From Bactericera cockerelli (taxonomy: Eukaryota; Arthropoda; Insecta; Hemiptera; Triozidae): DNA of 64,000 nucleotides. Where the stretch lies: positions 36,359,876-36,423,875 of the forward strand of contig CM044959.1 of assembly GCA_024516035.1 (NCBI GenBank), given 5' to 3'. Both the position numbers and the translations under genes were made by a program. Shown in pieces: positions 34,906-44,567 of this stretch. The notes under the pieces are model-generated. The model was not told where the DNA came from. It ran no database searches and saw nothing but the letters and a program-made list of their open reading frames with translations. Within the stretch, counting starts at the first letter, position 1, and every line of letters starts with the position of its first letter.

Positions 34906-35499
34906 AGACCGATGTTTTGGTATGGCGGAATCGCATGTACGTTCAGTACTGTTTAGTGTAAGTATTTTGTATGAGAAAGAAATGTTTTAAATCCGGCTAA
35001 TCTGCAACGTGATATTAATAAAATCCTATGACTCAGCACACAGAACTTGGTATTAACTTCCAAAATCTTCGTAATGTATGGTCTTTTTTCAGAACGAAAA
35101 ATCTGGTCCGGCCTCCACTTTTGCCGCTTTTGCGCATACTGGATGCCCCAATGATGGTTGTTTGTATGCAAGCCCAAATTCAACATAACTTCATTAACAT
35201 GTATTACAATATTTTAAATTACTTTAATAAAATATGGGAAATCAGACAGAAACAAATGACAAGGAGACGTTATATGCACTGATTCACTATCAAGAATCGC
35301 AAAATTAATTGACAAAATCGAGATCACAAGTTCGAACCTAAGCTTTAGGGCGGAATTACTAGACAAATTCTTTAACTCAAGTCATTGCTAAGCGTCGGTT
35401 TTCCCTATCTTACACAGTACGCAATCCGTGATTATCATCATACTTATTCTGACTATTACGAATTATCAGCAAAAAGTTTTCAATCTATTTTTTTTTTTT

Positions 35500-35715
35500 T
35501 TTTACGCTTTGAGACAGGGGTTTTACCCTCCATTCACCGGAAACTCACAAACCAGCTACCTACATTACCCTCACGCAGCCTAGGATGGGGCCGACAAAAG
35601 CCAGCATTACGAGGATTCAAATTTGAGTGGCCATCTTTCACGTCCCTCGCTGAACGTTGCTTAACTCAAGTGATCTGACGAGATCTGATGTATTCAATGA
35701 ACCATTGACACTGAC
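35500..35715 (-). mobile_element. 5S-derived SINE copy
   Basis: Minus-strand copy. On the plus strand the order is a T run, GGGGTTTTACCCTCCATTC, CACGCAGCCTAGGATGGGGCC, GGATTCAAATTTGAGTGGCC, GTTGCTTAACTCAAGTGATC (the 5S-like head) and TATTCAATGAACCATTGACA. Good length; moderately diverged. Confidence 0.8.
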
Positions 35716-36039
35716 AACTAACTGCCAAGTAATTCAAAAATTCTCTTCAAGGGAGATTTGTTATATTGAGAGGTTGAACACTTGAACCAGCTTGATGGCA
35801 ATATAGTTAGGTACTTAGTTAGGGTTAGGTGAACAATTAAACCCAAGAGAATTAATGAAATATTCACCCCACTGTCCTGAGAGGAATATACGTTAGTTTC
35901 AGGATAATTATGGTGCTTCGCCCCTTGAGCCACCATTCCTGGCCACGAGACCTGTTAAAATCTTCTTCACTTTTCTCTTTATGTCCGGGATATGACACTG
36001 ACTGGTGAAATTGGCGGAACGAAAATGTTTATAGTACTT

Positions 36040-36236
36040 GTCCGTATCTTTAATACCTCAATATCTTATTTTTGCCTATATTTCCGCCACTGTTCGCTGC
36101 TCACATTAAAGCAGCCACTCATTTTTCCTCACGAGGTATGTGAGTGGACCCCAAACATCCAAGTACACAAAATCCTGCCCTGCTGGGAATCGAACTCAGG
36201 CACCTAGCGCGCTAACTCACTCGGCCATGGTGACTA
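36040..36236 (-). mobile_element. tRNA-derived SINE, family D
   Basis: Minus-strand copy. Box B (complement of TGGGAATCGAACTCAGG) and box A (within GCGCGCTAACTCACTCGGCC) form the head. The body holds GAGTGGACCCCAAACATCCA and TTTTTCCTCACGAGG. It is closely similar to 61783-62034, with partial plus-strand copies at 37715-37915 and 44568-44816. Confidence 0.8.
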
Positions 36237-36239
36237 CTA

Positions 36240-36475
36240 ATACCTACTAATCATCATAGGGTGGCGTCATCGTGAACGATGTTAACCAGACAGTGGAGGA
36301 ATGACTCAGCACTTCTACCACTGTCTTTACAAGGAGGCTGATAATTGACAAGGGCCCCCAGAACGAAGCCAATGCTAGTCTACTCCCTGTTTATAGTCCC
36401 TCAGCCAGACTGCTGGTCTACTCCCTGTTTATAGTTTGTGTCTGGCTGGGGGACTATAAACAGGGAGGAGACCAG
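36240..36475 (+). repeat. Repeat with internal 37-bp units (family E)
   Basis: AGGGTGGCGTCATCGTGAAC, GACTCAGCACTTCTACC and CAAGGGCCCCCAGAAC are followed by units holding CTACTCCCTGTTTATAGTCC. The last part (36437-36470) is inverted relative to the others and can fold back. The same order is at 60345-60600. Confidence 0.7.
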
Positions 36476-37274
36476 CAATACCTAATACCTATGAGTTAAA
36501 GTTAACCCTTTTGATTTATATTTATTTCACTATTATTTTACCGTTAAAATCCGTTAGATTTTCCAAATGGCTGTATTCTAGTTGCGGCCAGAAGGCATGG
36601 CCCTTATGTATTTTTCCTAACTCTACACCCGAGGCATTGCCCTACATTACGGCTCGGCGCAAGTAGTAAAGACAGTTCCAAACTATCCTAGATTTTTTTT
36701 TTTACAGAAAATTTCAGAACCAAATTGAGGGGACATTGGAAGACGGTATAAAATAATCACTGGTAATTTTTAGAAAAATGAAAAAAAAAAAAAAAAAACT
36801 CACCTAATTTTTTTTCTTTTCTTGAAAAGAAAACTTGAACGTGGTTATTTTGTCTGTACCTTTGTTTGACGGCTTTTTTAGAAAAATGATCGGAGAATAT
36901 TTTGGTCTCAGAATGTCCCCTATATTTTTTTTTCTTTTGAATGTCCCATATTGTAATTGATTCTGAAATTTCCAAAATAAAGAACTTGGCATTCCCATGA
37001 CCTCCTTCCTTAATCTACAAAGCTCATTCAGTGTATTTAGGGTTTAAAAAAAAGCTCAGCGAGGCTAGATTTGATAGGACTTAGATGAACGATACACATT
37101 GCATCATTTACTTAATGACCACTTGAGTAATTCATCCATGGTTATTTGGTTATCATGGCAATCCACGTTCTGCTGGCTATTCCTGAATCCACTCAGGCAG
37201 GATGAGGTTAATTTGAGTAGCTGGGTAGTTTGCCTAGCGAATGGTAGGTAGAATTTCAGTCGTGATGTGACCAT

Positions 37275-37683
37275 GCCAACTACATGTAGTTGAAAGCGAC
37301 TTTAATAACTCAAATAAAGAAAACAGTTGCGTGATTGTTAAAAAATAAAATATTATATGTTAAACAATTTTGACAAAGAAAGTTCTCACAAACAAACATA
37401 CATATAGATATAGCCAGTCTCAGTGTTTCAATCGTTAAGCCAGTGAAAGTGACTTTAATAACTCAAATAAAGGTAACATTTGTTAATGTAGTTGAAAGCG
37501 ACTTTCTACATGTAGCCAACTACATGTAGTTGAAAGCGACTTTAATAACTCAAATAAAGAAAACAGTTGCGTGATTGTTAATGAATAAAATATTATATGT
37601 TTAACATTTTGTCAAAGAAAGCTCTCACAAACAAACATACATATAGATATAGCCAGTCTCAGTGTTTCAATCGTTAAGCCAGT
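37275..37683 (+). repeat. Direct duplication, about 170-bp unit
   Basis: A segment with AACTACATGTAGTTGAAAGC, AAACAGTTGCGTGATTGTTA and CATACATATAGATATAGCCA occurs at about 37275-37445 and 37516-37683, with a partial copy between. The unit joins the tail of a 5S-derived SINE to the start of the family D SINE that follows. The copies differ by a few bases. Confidence 0.85.
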
Positions 37684-37714
37684 GGAAGTCACTTGGAATC
37701 TGGTGAATTAAGCT

Positions 37715-37915
37715 TGCACGCAAGGTGACCTGGGTTCGATCCTCAGCAGGGATCTACCCCTGGATGTCCGGGGTTCAATCATACTTCGTAAGGAAAAATG
37801 AGAATTTACTTGTGTATGAGTAACGACCAGGGGCGACGTTACGAGCAAAGGAGTGAGATATTTGGGCAGGTGATGTTATAACGAGTCTCGTAATGCTGTG
37901 CTATCCACTAAAGTA
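37715..37915 (+). mobile_element. tRNA-derived SINE, family D, plus copy
   Basis: Box B GGTTCGATCCTCAGC is followed by GGATGTCCGGGGTTCA, ATACTTCGTAAGGAAAAATG, CGACCAGGGGCGACG and GTAATGCTGTGCTATCCACT, the complement order of 36040-36236. Moderately diverged. Confidence 0.75.
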
Positions 37916-38305
37916 ATTAAATTAATAATAGAAGATCTCAGGAAGAATTTATATATTTATTTAACTGACATCTCAGTGATGCTTCGTTTGATAAAAATAG
38001 AAGAGCGAATTTCGACAAGAAGAATTCTTTCGAGTGAAAAGAATTTTCGACTTACCGGGATCTCGTGTTTGCGAGATTCTATTTTTTTATTCCCAGAAAA
38101 AATCACAATAATTTGAAGATAATACACGTCTTTTTAAACAAAAATCCAATGTGTTTTATCTTCAAATTATTTCGACATAACACAAAGAAATTACATACAT
38201 ACGTAATAACCTTTCGAGAGCCAATGTAGGGTAAATCCCCCCGTCGTGATTTCACCATGCAGTTGAAAGCGACGTTAAACCCAAACTAAAACAATACTTC
38301 CTATA

Positions 38306-38461
38306 CATGGGCGTAGCCAGGATTTTGGCTAGGGGGGGGGGATGCAGCTGATGAGGAAAATCAATAATACCTAGTGAAAAATCAATAACACCTAGTGTTG
38401 CATACTACAAACATGGAATTTTCTAGGGGGGGCTGATTCCCCCCCCCTGGCTACCCCCATG
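38306..38461. mobile_element. hAT-type MITE, palindromic
   Basis: A 156-bp element from CATGGGCGTAGCCAGGATTT to CCCCCTGGCTACCCCCATG, flanked by a perfect 8-bp duplication TTCCTATA (38298-38305 and 38462-38469). The interior has a near-repeat of AAAATCAATAACACCTAGTG. It is non-coding. The end motif and duplication resemble those of the larger element at 46972-58337. Confidence 0.9.
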
Positions 38462-38603
38462 TTCCTATACCTGATAGGTAATAGAAAGTGAAAATCAGTA
38501 ACCATGTAGGTATATCTACTTAGTCCCTAACTTGATGTGAATCCAAGCAGGCATGGCCGTACTATTAAGCAAACCGTTCTTTTCCCCCGTCTTCGGTTTC
38601 TAG

Positions 38604-38746
38604 ATGAGTGTGATCATTCGACTGCAGAACCTCCCCTGGTCAGCCAACTCCATGGACATTCGGAACTACTTCCAGGGGCTGTCCATCCCTGAGGGGGGGG
38701 TGCACATTGTGGGCGGAGAACAGGGAGACGCCTTCATTGCGTTTAG
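38604..38746 (+). CDS. RBM12: RBM12-like RNA-binding protein, exon 1
   Basis: First coding exon: MSVIIRLQNLPWSANSMDIR, then NYFQGLSIPEGGVHIVGGEQ, then GDAFIAF. It encodes most of an RRM closely matching the first RRM of human RBM12 (SWAN), including RLQ.LP, TMDIR..F.GL and the GGVHIVGGE.G.AFI core. The pyrimidine tract TCTTCGGTTTCTAG ends directly at the ATG, so the start codon opens the exon. The donor is TTTAG|GTGAGT at 38747. It ends in phase 2 and joins exon 2 across a 3.3-kb, SINE-filled intron. The orthologue's cellular role is RNA binding in the nucleus and is poorly defined. Confidence 0.9.
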
Positions 38747-39507
38747 GTGAGTCTTGTGAGGCATGGCCGAAAGAAGTGTCGACATTTACACCCTGGACAT
38801 TTGTACAATGAACGATGATAGAATGTTATTTCGTGTTATAGTGTTCAACGCACCACCAATAAATAATGGAGCAAGTAGATATAAGTATGAAATTATATTA
38901 GGTCTCAGAAAGAACGTAAGGAGGCGGCCACAACCAGGACCCTGGACCTGTACCCTACAGTCCCTACACCGTAGACCCTCGACCCTAGATCCTGGTATCT
39001 AATACAGCTCGATATAGACGATTTTCAGGACTCCGTTGTGGCCGCTTACATTTAATAAGAAGGTTAGATTATTTTACGTCACTCTACTCCAGTGTATAGG
39101 CCTCCGTTATGTTCGCGAGATATACACAACTTCCACAAGACGAAATTCCATCGACATACACAACTTTTTGTAAAAGAAATAAAAATCGAAATAAATTGAA
39201 AACAAAAAGCCAAGTGTTTCTATCTTCAAATTATTTCGATAGATATACTTGTGTAATAGAACACTCAGCGTGGACATGGGTGACCCTGGTTCGAATCCCG
39301 GCAGAGTCGAAGGTTTTTCAGCTCTCTCTACTTTGGATGTTACGGAGTCAACTCATTAAATTTGAGAAAGAGTAAGTAGCAACCAGTGAGTGACTTGAGT
39401 AAATGATGATGGTATTAGTTTCTCGTAGGTAATGTCATGTTACCATGAAGTTGTGACTTACTGACGCAAAGGAACTACAGGCGTCGCGTCGATGGAATTT
39501 CGTCGAA

Positions 39508-39799
39508 TCTGGAAATAAGACAACTCAAGGGACCGGAAATTTTTTCTCTTAGAATAATAATAATAATGAAATTTTTTTGGAAGGCGAGGTTAATAATCCT
39601 CAAAGCATTTTTTACCACCTAACCCTCAGAGTCTTATAATCTTATTATTATGTGGTCACAAACTCAAATTAATGAGGAAAAATTCATGCACTGGGTGGGA
39701 ACCACTTCAGGTTTCTCTTATAAAGAGGTTATTTCCTCTTATAAAGTGGTGGTAAATTTGACCTGGAAAATTGTTCTCTTATATCCATGTTCGACTGTA
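39508..39799. mobile_element. pogo-like MITE split by a SINE piece
   Basis: The outer ends (GAATCTGGAAATAAGACAAC at the left; TCTTATATCCATGTTCGACTG at the right) belong to the 26754-26893 family. Inside, 39551-39708 is a family B SINE body on the minus strand (AAAGCATTTTTTACCACC; TATTATGTGGTCACAAACTC), which is why this copy is twice the normal length. Confidence 0.7.
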
Positions 39800-40204
39800 T
39801 GATATTTTTCCTAACTACATAGTTTATAGTTAATTTAAGTTATAGTTTCTAGAAGGCGGTTTTTTTACATTGTGGTATTTTCAAATGCTGTGATTAGCTC
39901 TGTCCACCCATTTAGACTAAGAAGAAAATGGGAAGTCACACAGAGGACAAGCAGTTAGAGAGAGAGAACATAAAAATATTTATTTAAAATACTTTACAAC
40001 TGGAATCGTTTTGAAATCTTTGAAGTGATTTGTCAGAGACAACGACAAAACATCTGACCCGTGTGAGAATCGAACTCGTAGCCTAGACATTCAGGGATGT
40101 TTCCAGAGTCTTATTTGCCAAAATCTGGTTCATGGCCGGTGTTTTTCTTTCTTAACATTGAACTTCATTAGAAAAAATAAAAACCTTTCACTGTCATTGA
40201 CCTC

Positions 40205-40345
40205 ACCTTCTGGCCTGGATTGGAAACAGCTATCATTACGAAGGTTCAAACCTGGTCACCCACCAACTCTTCGCCTTGCTAGACGTTGTTTATCTTCAAT
40301 CTCAACGAGAACTAATTCAACGTGCGATCGACGGACGCTGAGTTT
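40205..40345 (-). mobile_element. 5S-derived SINE, truncated copy
   Basis: Minus-strand copy without the tail: on the plus strand CTGGCCTGGATTGG, ATTACGAAGGTTCAAACC, GGTCACCCACCAACTC and CTAGACGTTGTTTATC, as in the other family members. The 5S-like head is diverged. Confidence 0.6.
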
Positions 40346-40804
40346 CCGTTACCGATACTCTGTGGCAAACTTCTCAGGATAAATTTATGGTTGAATCACT
40401 ACTACTTGATTTTAAAAGCCAGTCAAACTGTTAATAGTTTCCGAGCAACCAGACTGAAGAAGAAATTGAGAAGGTGGTAAATTGTTATAGGCCTTATTTA
40501 TATACCTACTGTACAATCGGGGCTTGCAAGTCCCTTCAATTCGGCTTTTGGATACCTCTTATAACGTGGTAAATATTAGAAAATCATGAGGAGAACGTTT
40601 CATATTACTTCTGTGTGAGAATCGCAATGGTAAGTCGCTTTATAGTCCACAGGAAACGTTTTGATGGATATCATACGCTGCGCCGTCTGTTCTGCGAACG
40701 TCTGTAAAATGCTATTCCTTTGCCTAACTACCTAGTTGCCTAAGGGTGGAATGAATAGACAAAAACGAGATCTAAAGTTCAGACTTATTAAAAAAAAATT
40801 AAAG

Positions 40805-40905
40805 ATGAGCGGCGTTTCACAGCCATTTTTATTTCGTAGCCATGAAACAGGAGCTACTGTAGACGCTTGTGATCTGTCTTGTAGCCTGCCCATCCCGTAG
40901 TATGC
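40805..40905 (-). mobile_element. tRNA-derived SINE, family A, truncated
   Basis: Minus-strand copy covering the 3' half of the element at 12087-12398: the plus strand reads GTTTCACAGCCATTTTTATT, GTAGCCATGAAACAGGAGC and CCTGCCCATCCCGTAG. It ends abruptly at about 40905, where a different tRNA-like GAGGTTCGATTCCCAAC follows. Confidence 0.85.
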
Positions 40906-41043
40906 ACGAGAAGTCTGAGGTTCGATTCCCAACTAGGCCAATAATTTCTCGGTACGATGCGTCGTCGTCAGCTGGATTTTCACTTTCTATTTTATTTCTT
41001 CAATTTAGAAAGAAATAACTTCAACTGTAGTTTTTTTTTTTTT

Positions 41044-41302
41044 TTAAGTGGGGTTTAACGTCGCTTTCAACTGCCATGGTCATATCACGACGGGGGTTTT
41101 ACCCTCCATTCGCAGGAAACTCACAAACCTGCTACTCACATTGACCTCACCCAGCCTGAGTGGGGCCGGGAAAAGCCAGCGTCACGAGAATTAGAATTTA
41201 AATGGTCACCCATCCAAGTCTTAACCTCGCTGGATGTCGCTTAACTTCGGTGTTCTGAAGGGAACCGGTGTATTCAACATGCCATCGACGCTGGCTCAAA
41301 TG
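41044..41302 (-). mobile_element. 5S-derived SINE, full copy (inverted partner)
   Basis: Full minus-strand copy. On the plus strand it runs AACGTCGCTTTCAACTGCC, ATATCACGACGGGGGTTTTA, CAGCCTGAGTGGGGCCGG, GGATGTCGCTTAACTTCGG and ATTCAACATGCCATCGACGC. A T run marks the 3' tail end. It lies 100 bases from an oppositely oriented copy at 41403-41625. Confidence 0.9.
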
Positions 41303-41402
41303 TAGTTTAATGAAAAGAAACATTCATAGTACTAACAATTTTTAGAAAACCATTGCTAATTTTTTTCCTTGGGGAGTCGTACCCGGCACCGCTATGCTAC
41401 AA

Positions 41403-41625
41403 GCCAGCGTTGATGGCGCGTTGAATGCACCGGTTCTCGTAGAATCACCGAAGTTAAGCAACGTCCAGCGAGATGAAAACTTCGTGATGCTGGCATTCCG
41501 GCCCAACCCAGCTGGGTAACGTTAATGTGGGTAGCAGGTTTGTGAATTTCCTATGAATGGCGGGTAACAGTCCCGTCGTGATATGACCATGCAGTTGAAA
41601 GCGACGTTGAACCCAAAACAAAATC
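41403..41625 (+). mobile_element. 5S rRNA-derived SINE, best copy
   Basis: Best view of the family head. GCACCGGTTCTCGTAGAATC followed by ACCGAAGTTAAGCAACGTCC is nearly the 5' half of animal 5S rRNA, including the internal box A GTTAAGCAACG, and GATGGCGCGTTGAATGC precedes it. The unrelated centre (CTGGCATTCCGGCCCAACCC; GTGGGTAGCAGGTTTGTGAA) and tail (GTCGTGATATGACCATGCAG; TTGAAAGCGACGTTGAACCC) are shared by at least eight other copies here. This is a SINE3-type element, not a 5S gene. Confidence 0.92.
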
Positions 41626-42018
41626 TGTAGGTTCAACAGCTTAGCTATAACGTTGTAGTTTTACTCGTATGATGACGACACAGGGCATCAACTTAGCGTA
41701 GCAAATGGCTCTCGCGTAGGCCTCAATGATGGCAGCATGCAAGTCTAGCACTGCAATAGAACTAGCTGTTTATGAATATAACCGTCACGTCATACAGACA
41801 TCAGGTTTTTATTTAAAGCGTTTTAATAAATGAGCGCTGGTTAGGATTAGAAATTAAAGAGAAGGAATGGGGTTTTTCCATAACTAGAGAGTTCTTATCC
41901 GAGCGAAATTTTATCTCAGTACACACAAAATATCGATTCCTGTAGTAGAGAACTTGGTAATTTGGGGTAGTAATAATTAAGTCTCTTGTAACAACGCTCG
42001 TCTCGCGTTCCCTTGCAG

Positions 42019-43353
42019 CACGGATGAGGACGCGCGTCAAGCAATGATGAACGACGGCGGCAAGATCAAGGAGGTGAAGATCAAGCTGCTGCTCAGCTCC
42101 CGCTCAGAAATGCAGAAAGTCATCGAGCAAGCCCGCCAAACCTCCATGAACTTCCAGAACATGATCCAGCAGACCCCGGTAGCTGCCCCGGTGACCGCAC
42201 CGGTGTCTATGATGAGTCAGCAGCAAGTCAACACACCGCAGTCCGTGACACCTGCTCAGCAGCAAAGCAACATTGCACCACAGACAAATCTGCAGAGTGC
42301 CCCTGCAGCAGGCAACGGTGTCGCGCCTGCCCAGGACCAAAACGCAATGTCTCAACAAGCCCTCGCTCAGAAGGACTGGCAAGGCATGGCTGCAATGGGC
42401 ATGCAGCAAATGCCAGGCATGATCCCCGGCATGCCTATACCGCCTAACGCGCTTGGCATGATGGGTCTTATACCGGGCATGCCAGCGCATTTCGCGCAAA
42501 TGGCACAGATGGGGCTCTTAGGACCGAACCCAATGGCGATGGCGCAATTCTTCAACGCGCAGAAACCTGGTATGATGCCTGGGGCGCCTGGCTCTGCCCC
42601 CGGTGGGGCGGACAGTGCGCCCAGCGGTCTACAGAACACACCCAATGTTCACCCGGTGTTCACTCAAAGCCCGCATGGTCAGTTCATACCACCCGGGCCC
42701 GGACAAGTGGGCGGCGCGGGTCTCATGGGGATGATGGGGCCCAACGCAATGGCAAATCAGATGCCTGGAGGTCCCGGATTTATGCCTGGAGGACCTATGC
42801 CTAATCAAATGCCAGGAGGTCCTAATTCTATGCCTGGTGGTCCCAATTCTATACCGGGAGGTCCTAATAATATGCCAGGAGGACCCAATTCTATGCCTGG
42901 AGGTCCCAATTCCATGTCGAGCGGTCCGAATTCTATCCATGGAGGTCCCAATTCTATGTCGGGCGGGCCAAATTCTATGCCTGGAGGACCCAATTCTATG
43001 CATGGAGGTCCAAATTCTATGTCTGGCGGTCCGAATTCTATGCATGGAGGTCCCAATTCTTTGCCGGGAGGTCCCAATTCAATGCCGGGAGGTCCCAATT
43101 CTATGCCGGGAGGTCCCAATTCAATGCCATCAGGGCCTAATGCTATGTTGGGTGGTCCCAATCCCATGTTCGGAGGGCCTCCCCTACCTAGTCAAATGCC
43201 AGGGGGGCCGGGCCCAGGAAACAACGGCGTGAAGCAACCGCCGGCCCCGCCCACCATCACACCGGCGGACAGGAGCCACCGCCCTGGCCGCCGGGAGTCT
43301 GACGAGGATGACGTGAAGATTCTGGAGGAGAACAAGGCGAACAGGTCATCTCG
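42019..43353 (+). CDS. RBM12: RBM12-like RNA-binding protein, exon 2
   Basis: Completes the RRM (TDEDARQAMMNDGGKIKEVK, then IKLLLSSRSEMQKVIEQARQ, as in RBM12) and continues into a long low-complexity linker: Gln/Ala/Pro-rich (about 42150-42360), Met/Gly/Pro-rich (42380-42780), then at least 17 heptads of GPNSMPG type (42790-43170), and a charged end DEDDVKILEENKANRSSR. The acceptor is CCCTTGCAG at 42018 and the donor TCTCG|GTGAGT at 43354. It enters with 1 nt and leaves in phase 2. The low-complexity part is longer and of different composition from human RBM12, which has Pro-rich runs here. The reverse-strand ORFs across the repeats are shadows. Confidence 0.9.
42790..43170 (+). repeat. 21-bp minisatellite coding GPNSMPG heptads
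   Basis: At least 17 tandem 21-bp units in exon 2, all in frame, consensus Gly-Pro-Asn-Ser-Met-X-Gly. The variable sixth residue is mainly Pro, Ser or His. Codon-level changes are frequent, so it is not a fresh expansion. Likely disordered and variable in length. Confidence 0.95.
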
Positions 43354-44006
43354 GTGAGTTTTAGCATTGGTACGCGGTGTGGTTACGGCGCTAGACATGG
43401 GATATTTATAAACAATCTAGTCTAGTGCATGTGGGTAAATGATGTTTGAGATCAGATTATTTCTAAGATACATTTTTTTTTATGATATAAATTAATATAT
43501 AATTGTATTTTTATTACAACACGAACATGGGAAAAGGTGATGGGGGTTTCATTTTGCGGTAGTCCCTCCGCATCTTTCAAATTGGGACATCTTATTTTCC
43601 TCCTTGTGCCTCTCGGGCAAAGTGAATCTGAACAAATGATTGAAATCAAGAAAGATAATTTTTATAACATTTTAAACATTTGATTTATTTATTAACAATA
43701 TTGGATTTTTACAAAGGTTCTTTTCCTAAGCTAATGATAAAAGCTTCTAAGAAATTCATAATGAAATATTCCTTTAAGAGAACAAATTAGTGGTTAAACT
43801 CTTCCGTCCCTGCTGATCTATCATATGTTTTGTGTTTTTCTACGATACATTATAACTAACTGACTCTTCCTCCAGGTCACTATAAGATACATTATAACTA
43901 ACTGACTCTTCCTCCAGGTCACTATAAGATACATTATAACTAACTGCCTCTTCCTCCAGGTCACTATCTCAAGAGATACATTATAACTAACTGACCCTTC
44001 CTCCAG
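43354..44006 (+). other. RBM12-like intron 2
   Basis: An AT-rich 653-bp intron from GTGAGT to the last of four CTCCAG acceptors. No coding sequence. Its 3' end is the tandem acceptor array described at 43844-44019. Confidence 0.8.
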
Positions 44007-44019
44007 GTCACTATCTCGG
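43844..44019 (+). repeat. Four-copy tandem repeat of the exon 3 splice acceptor
   Basis: Units of 42, 42, 47 and about 45 bases, each GATACATTATAACTAACTGA, then CTCTTCCTCCAG|GTCACTAT. Every unit has a branch-point-like CTAAC (TAACTAACTG), a pyrimidine tract and an AG, at 43874-43875, 43916-43917, 43958-43959 and 44005-44006. Only the last AG gives an open frame into exon 3; the other three read GTCACTATAA or, for the third, an in-frame TAA about 10 codons in. The third and fourth units share the exon-like CACTATCTC start. Confidence 0.93.
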
Positions 44020-44467
44020 GAACGGCGTCGCAATGAGCGGGAGGCTCGAGATCGCAGGAAGAAATCGAATCGCAGCCGATCACGATCCCGCAGCCGGGAG
44101 AGAAGACGCCGGGAGCGCAGCAGAGAGCGCACGCGTGACAGGCGGTCACGCAAGTCACGCAGCCGGAGTCGTGACCGCGGGTCCCGCTGGAACAAGGACA
44201 GCAACTCGAGTAAATCAGGCTCCAAAGGCGACAGCTCTACGGCTAATCAGGACGCGTCTAAAGATTCTTCGTCGAATCGAAACTCGGTGGAATCGAATAG
44301 AAGCAGCTCCAAACAGGAATCGAACCGAGGCGGCGACCCGAAGCAGCCGTCTCCTGCGACTAATCAGATCCCGTACAACAAGACGTTCACCGTGCTGACG
44401 CCCAATCTGAACCTCGGACAGCCGAGGCCAGCCCATGTGCCGTTCAGCAACATAGACACGAAGCTCA
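44007..44467 (+). CDS. RBM12: RBM12-like RNA-binding protein, exon 3 (cut by gap)
   Basis: Continues in phase from exon 2 and encodes an RS-rich segment (SRERRRNEREARDRRKKSNR, SRSRSRSRERRRERSRERTR, RRSRKSRSRSRDRG), then a Ser/Asn-rich stretch, and a more ordered NKTFTVLTPNLNLGQPRPAH before NIDTKL at the edge of the N run. An RS-like segment also occurs between RRMs in human RBM12 but is shorter. The later RRMs expected for RBM12 are not present in this window and are presumably lost in the gap. RS domains suggest splicing-factor contacts and nuclear speckle localisation; that is inference. Confidence 0.82.
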
Positions 44468-44567
44468 NNNNNNNNNNNNNNNNNNNNNNNNNNNNNNNNN
44501 NNNNNNNNNNNNNNNNNNNNNNNNNNNNNNNNNNNNNNNNNNNNNNNNNNNNNNNNNNNNNNNNNNN
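44468..44567. other. Assembly gap, exactly 100 N
   Basis: A run of exactly 100 N, the usual placeholder for a gap of unknown size. The left side is inside RBM12-like exon 3. The right side begins in a SINE tail. Genes on both sides are incomplete. Confidence 0.99.

Larger units (their letters stand above)
36476..38297. other. SINE-rich region upstream of the RBM12-like gene
   Basis: No gene. It includes 5S-derived SINE tails at about 37190-37310 and 38217-38290 (both have GTTGAAAGCGAC near the end), a direct duplication at 37275-37683 and a family D SINE at 37715-37915. An A run is at 36781-36798. Confidence 0.55.
38747..42018 (+). other. RBM12-like intron 1, packed with SINEs
   Basis: Bounded by GTGAGT and CCCTTGCAG. 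It contains a tRNA-like head (about 39255-39305), a pogo-like MITE split by a SINE (39508-39799), 5S-derived SINEs at 40205-40345, 41044-41302 and 41403-41625, and a truncated family A SINE at 40805-40905. No coding exon is evident; short ORFs such as 38763-39002 are unsupported. Confidence 0.8.

Noticed and set aside
41403..41500. Possible 5S rRNA gene
   Set aside because: Only the 5' half resembles 5S; the rest is a SINE body shared with many copies.
42104..43232. Several long ORFs in other frames and on the minus strand over the RBM12-like exon (92-138 codons)
   Set aside because: They are low-complexity shadows of the 21-bp repeat and GC-rich codons; the RRM-linked frame is the real one.
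44033..44398. A 121-codon Arg/Ala-rich ORF near the gap
   Set aside because: Out of frame with exon 2; the phase-consistent frame gives a clear RS domain.
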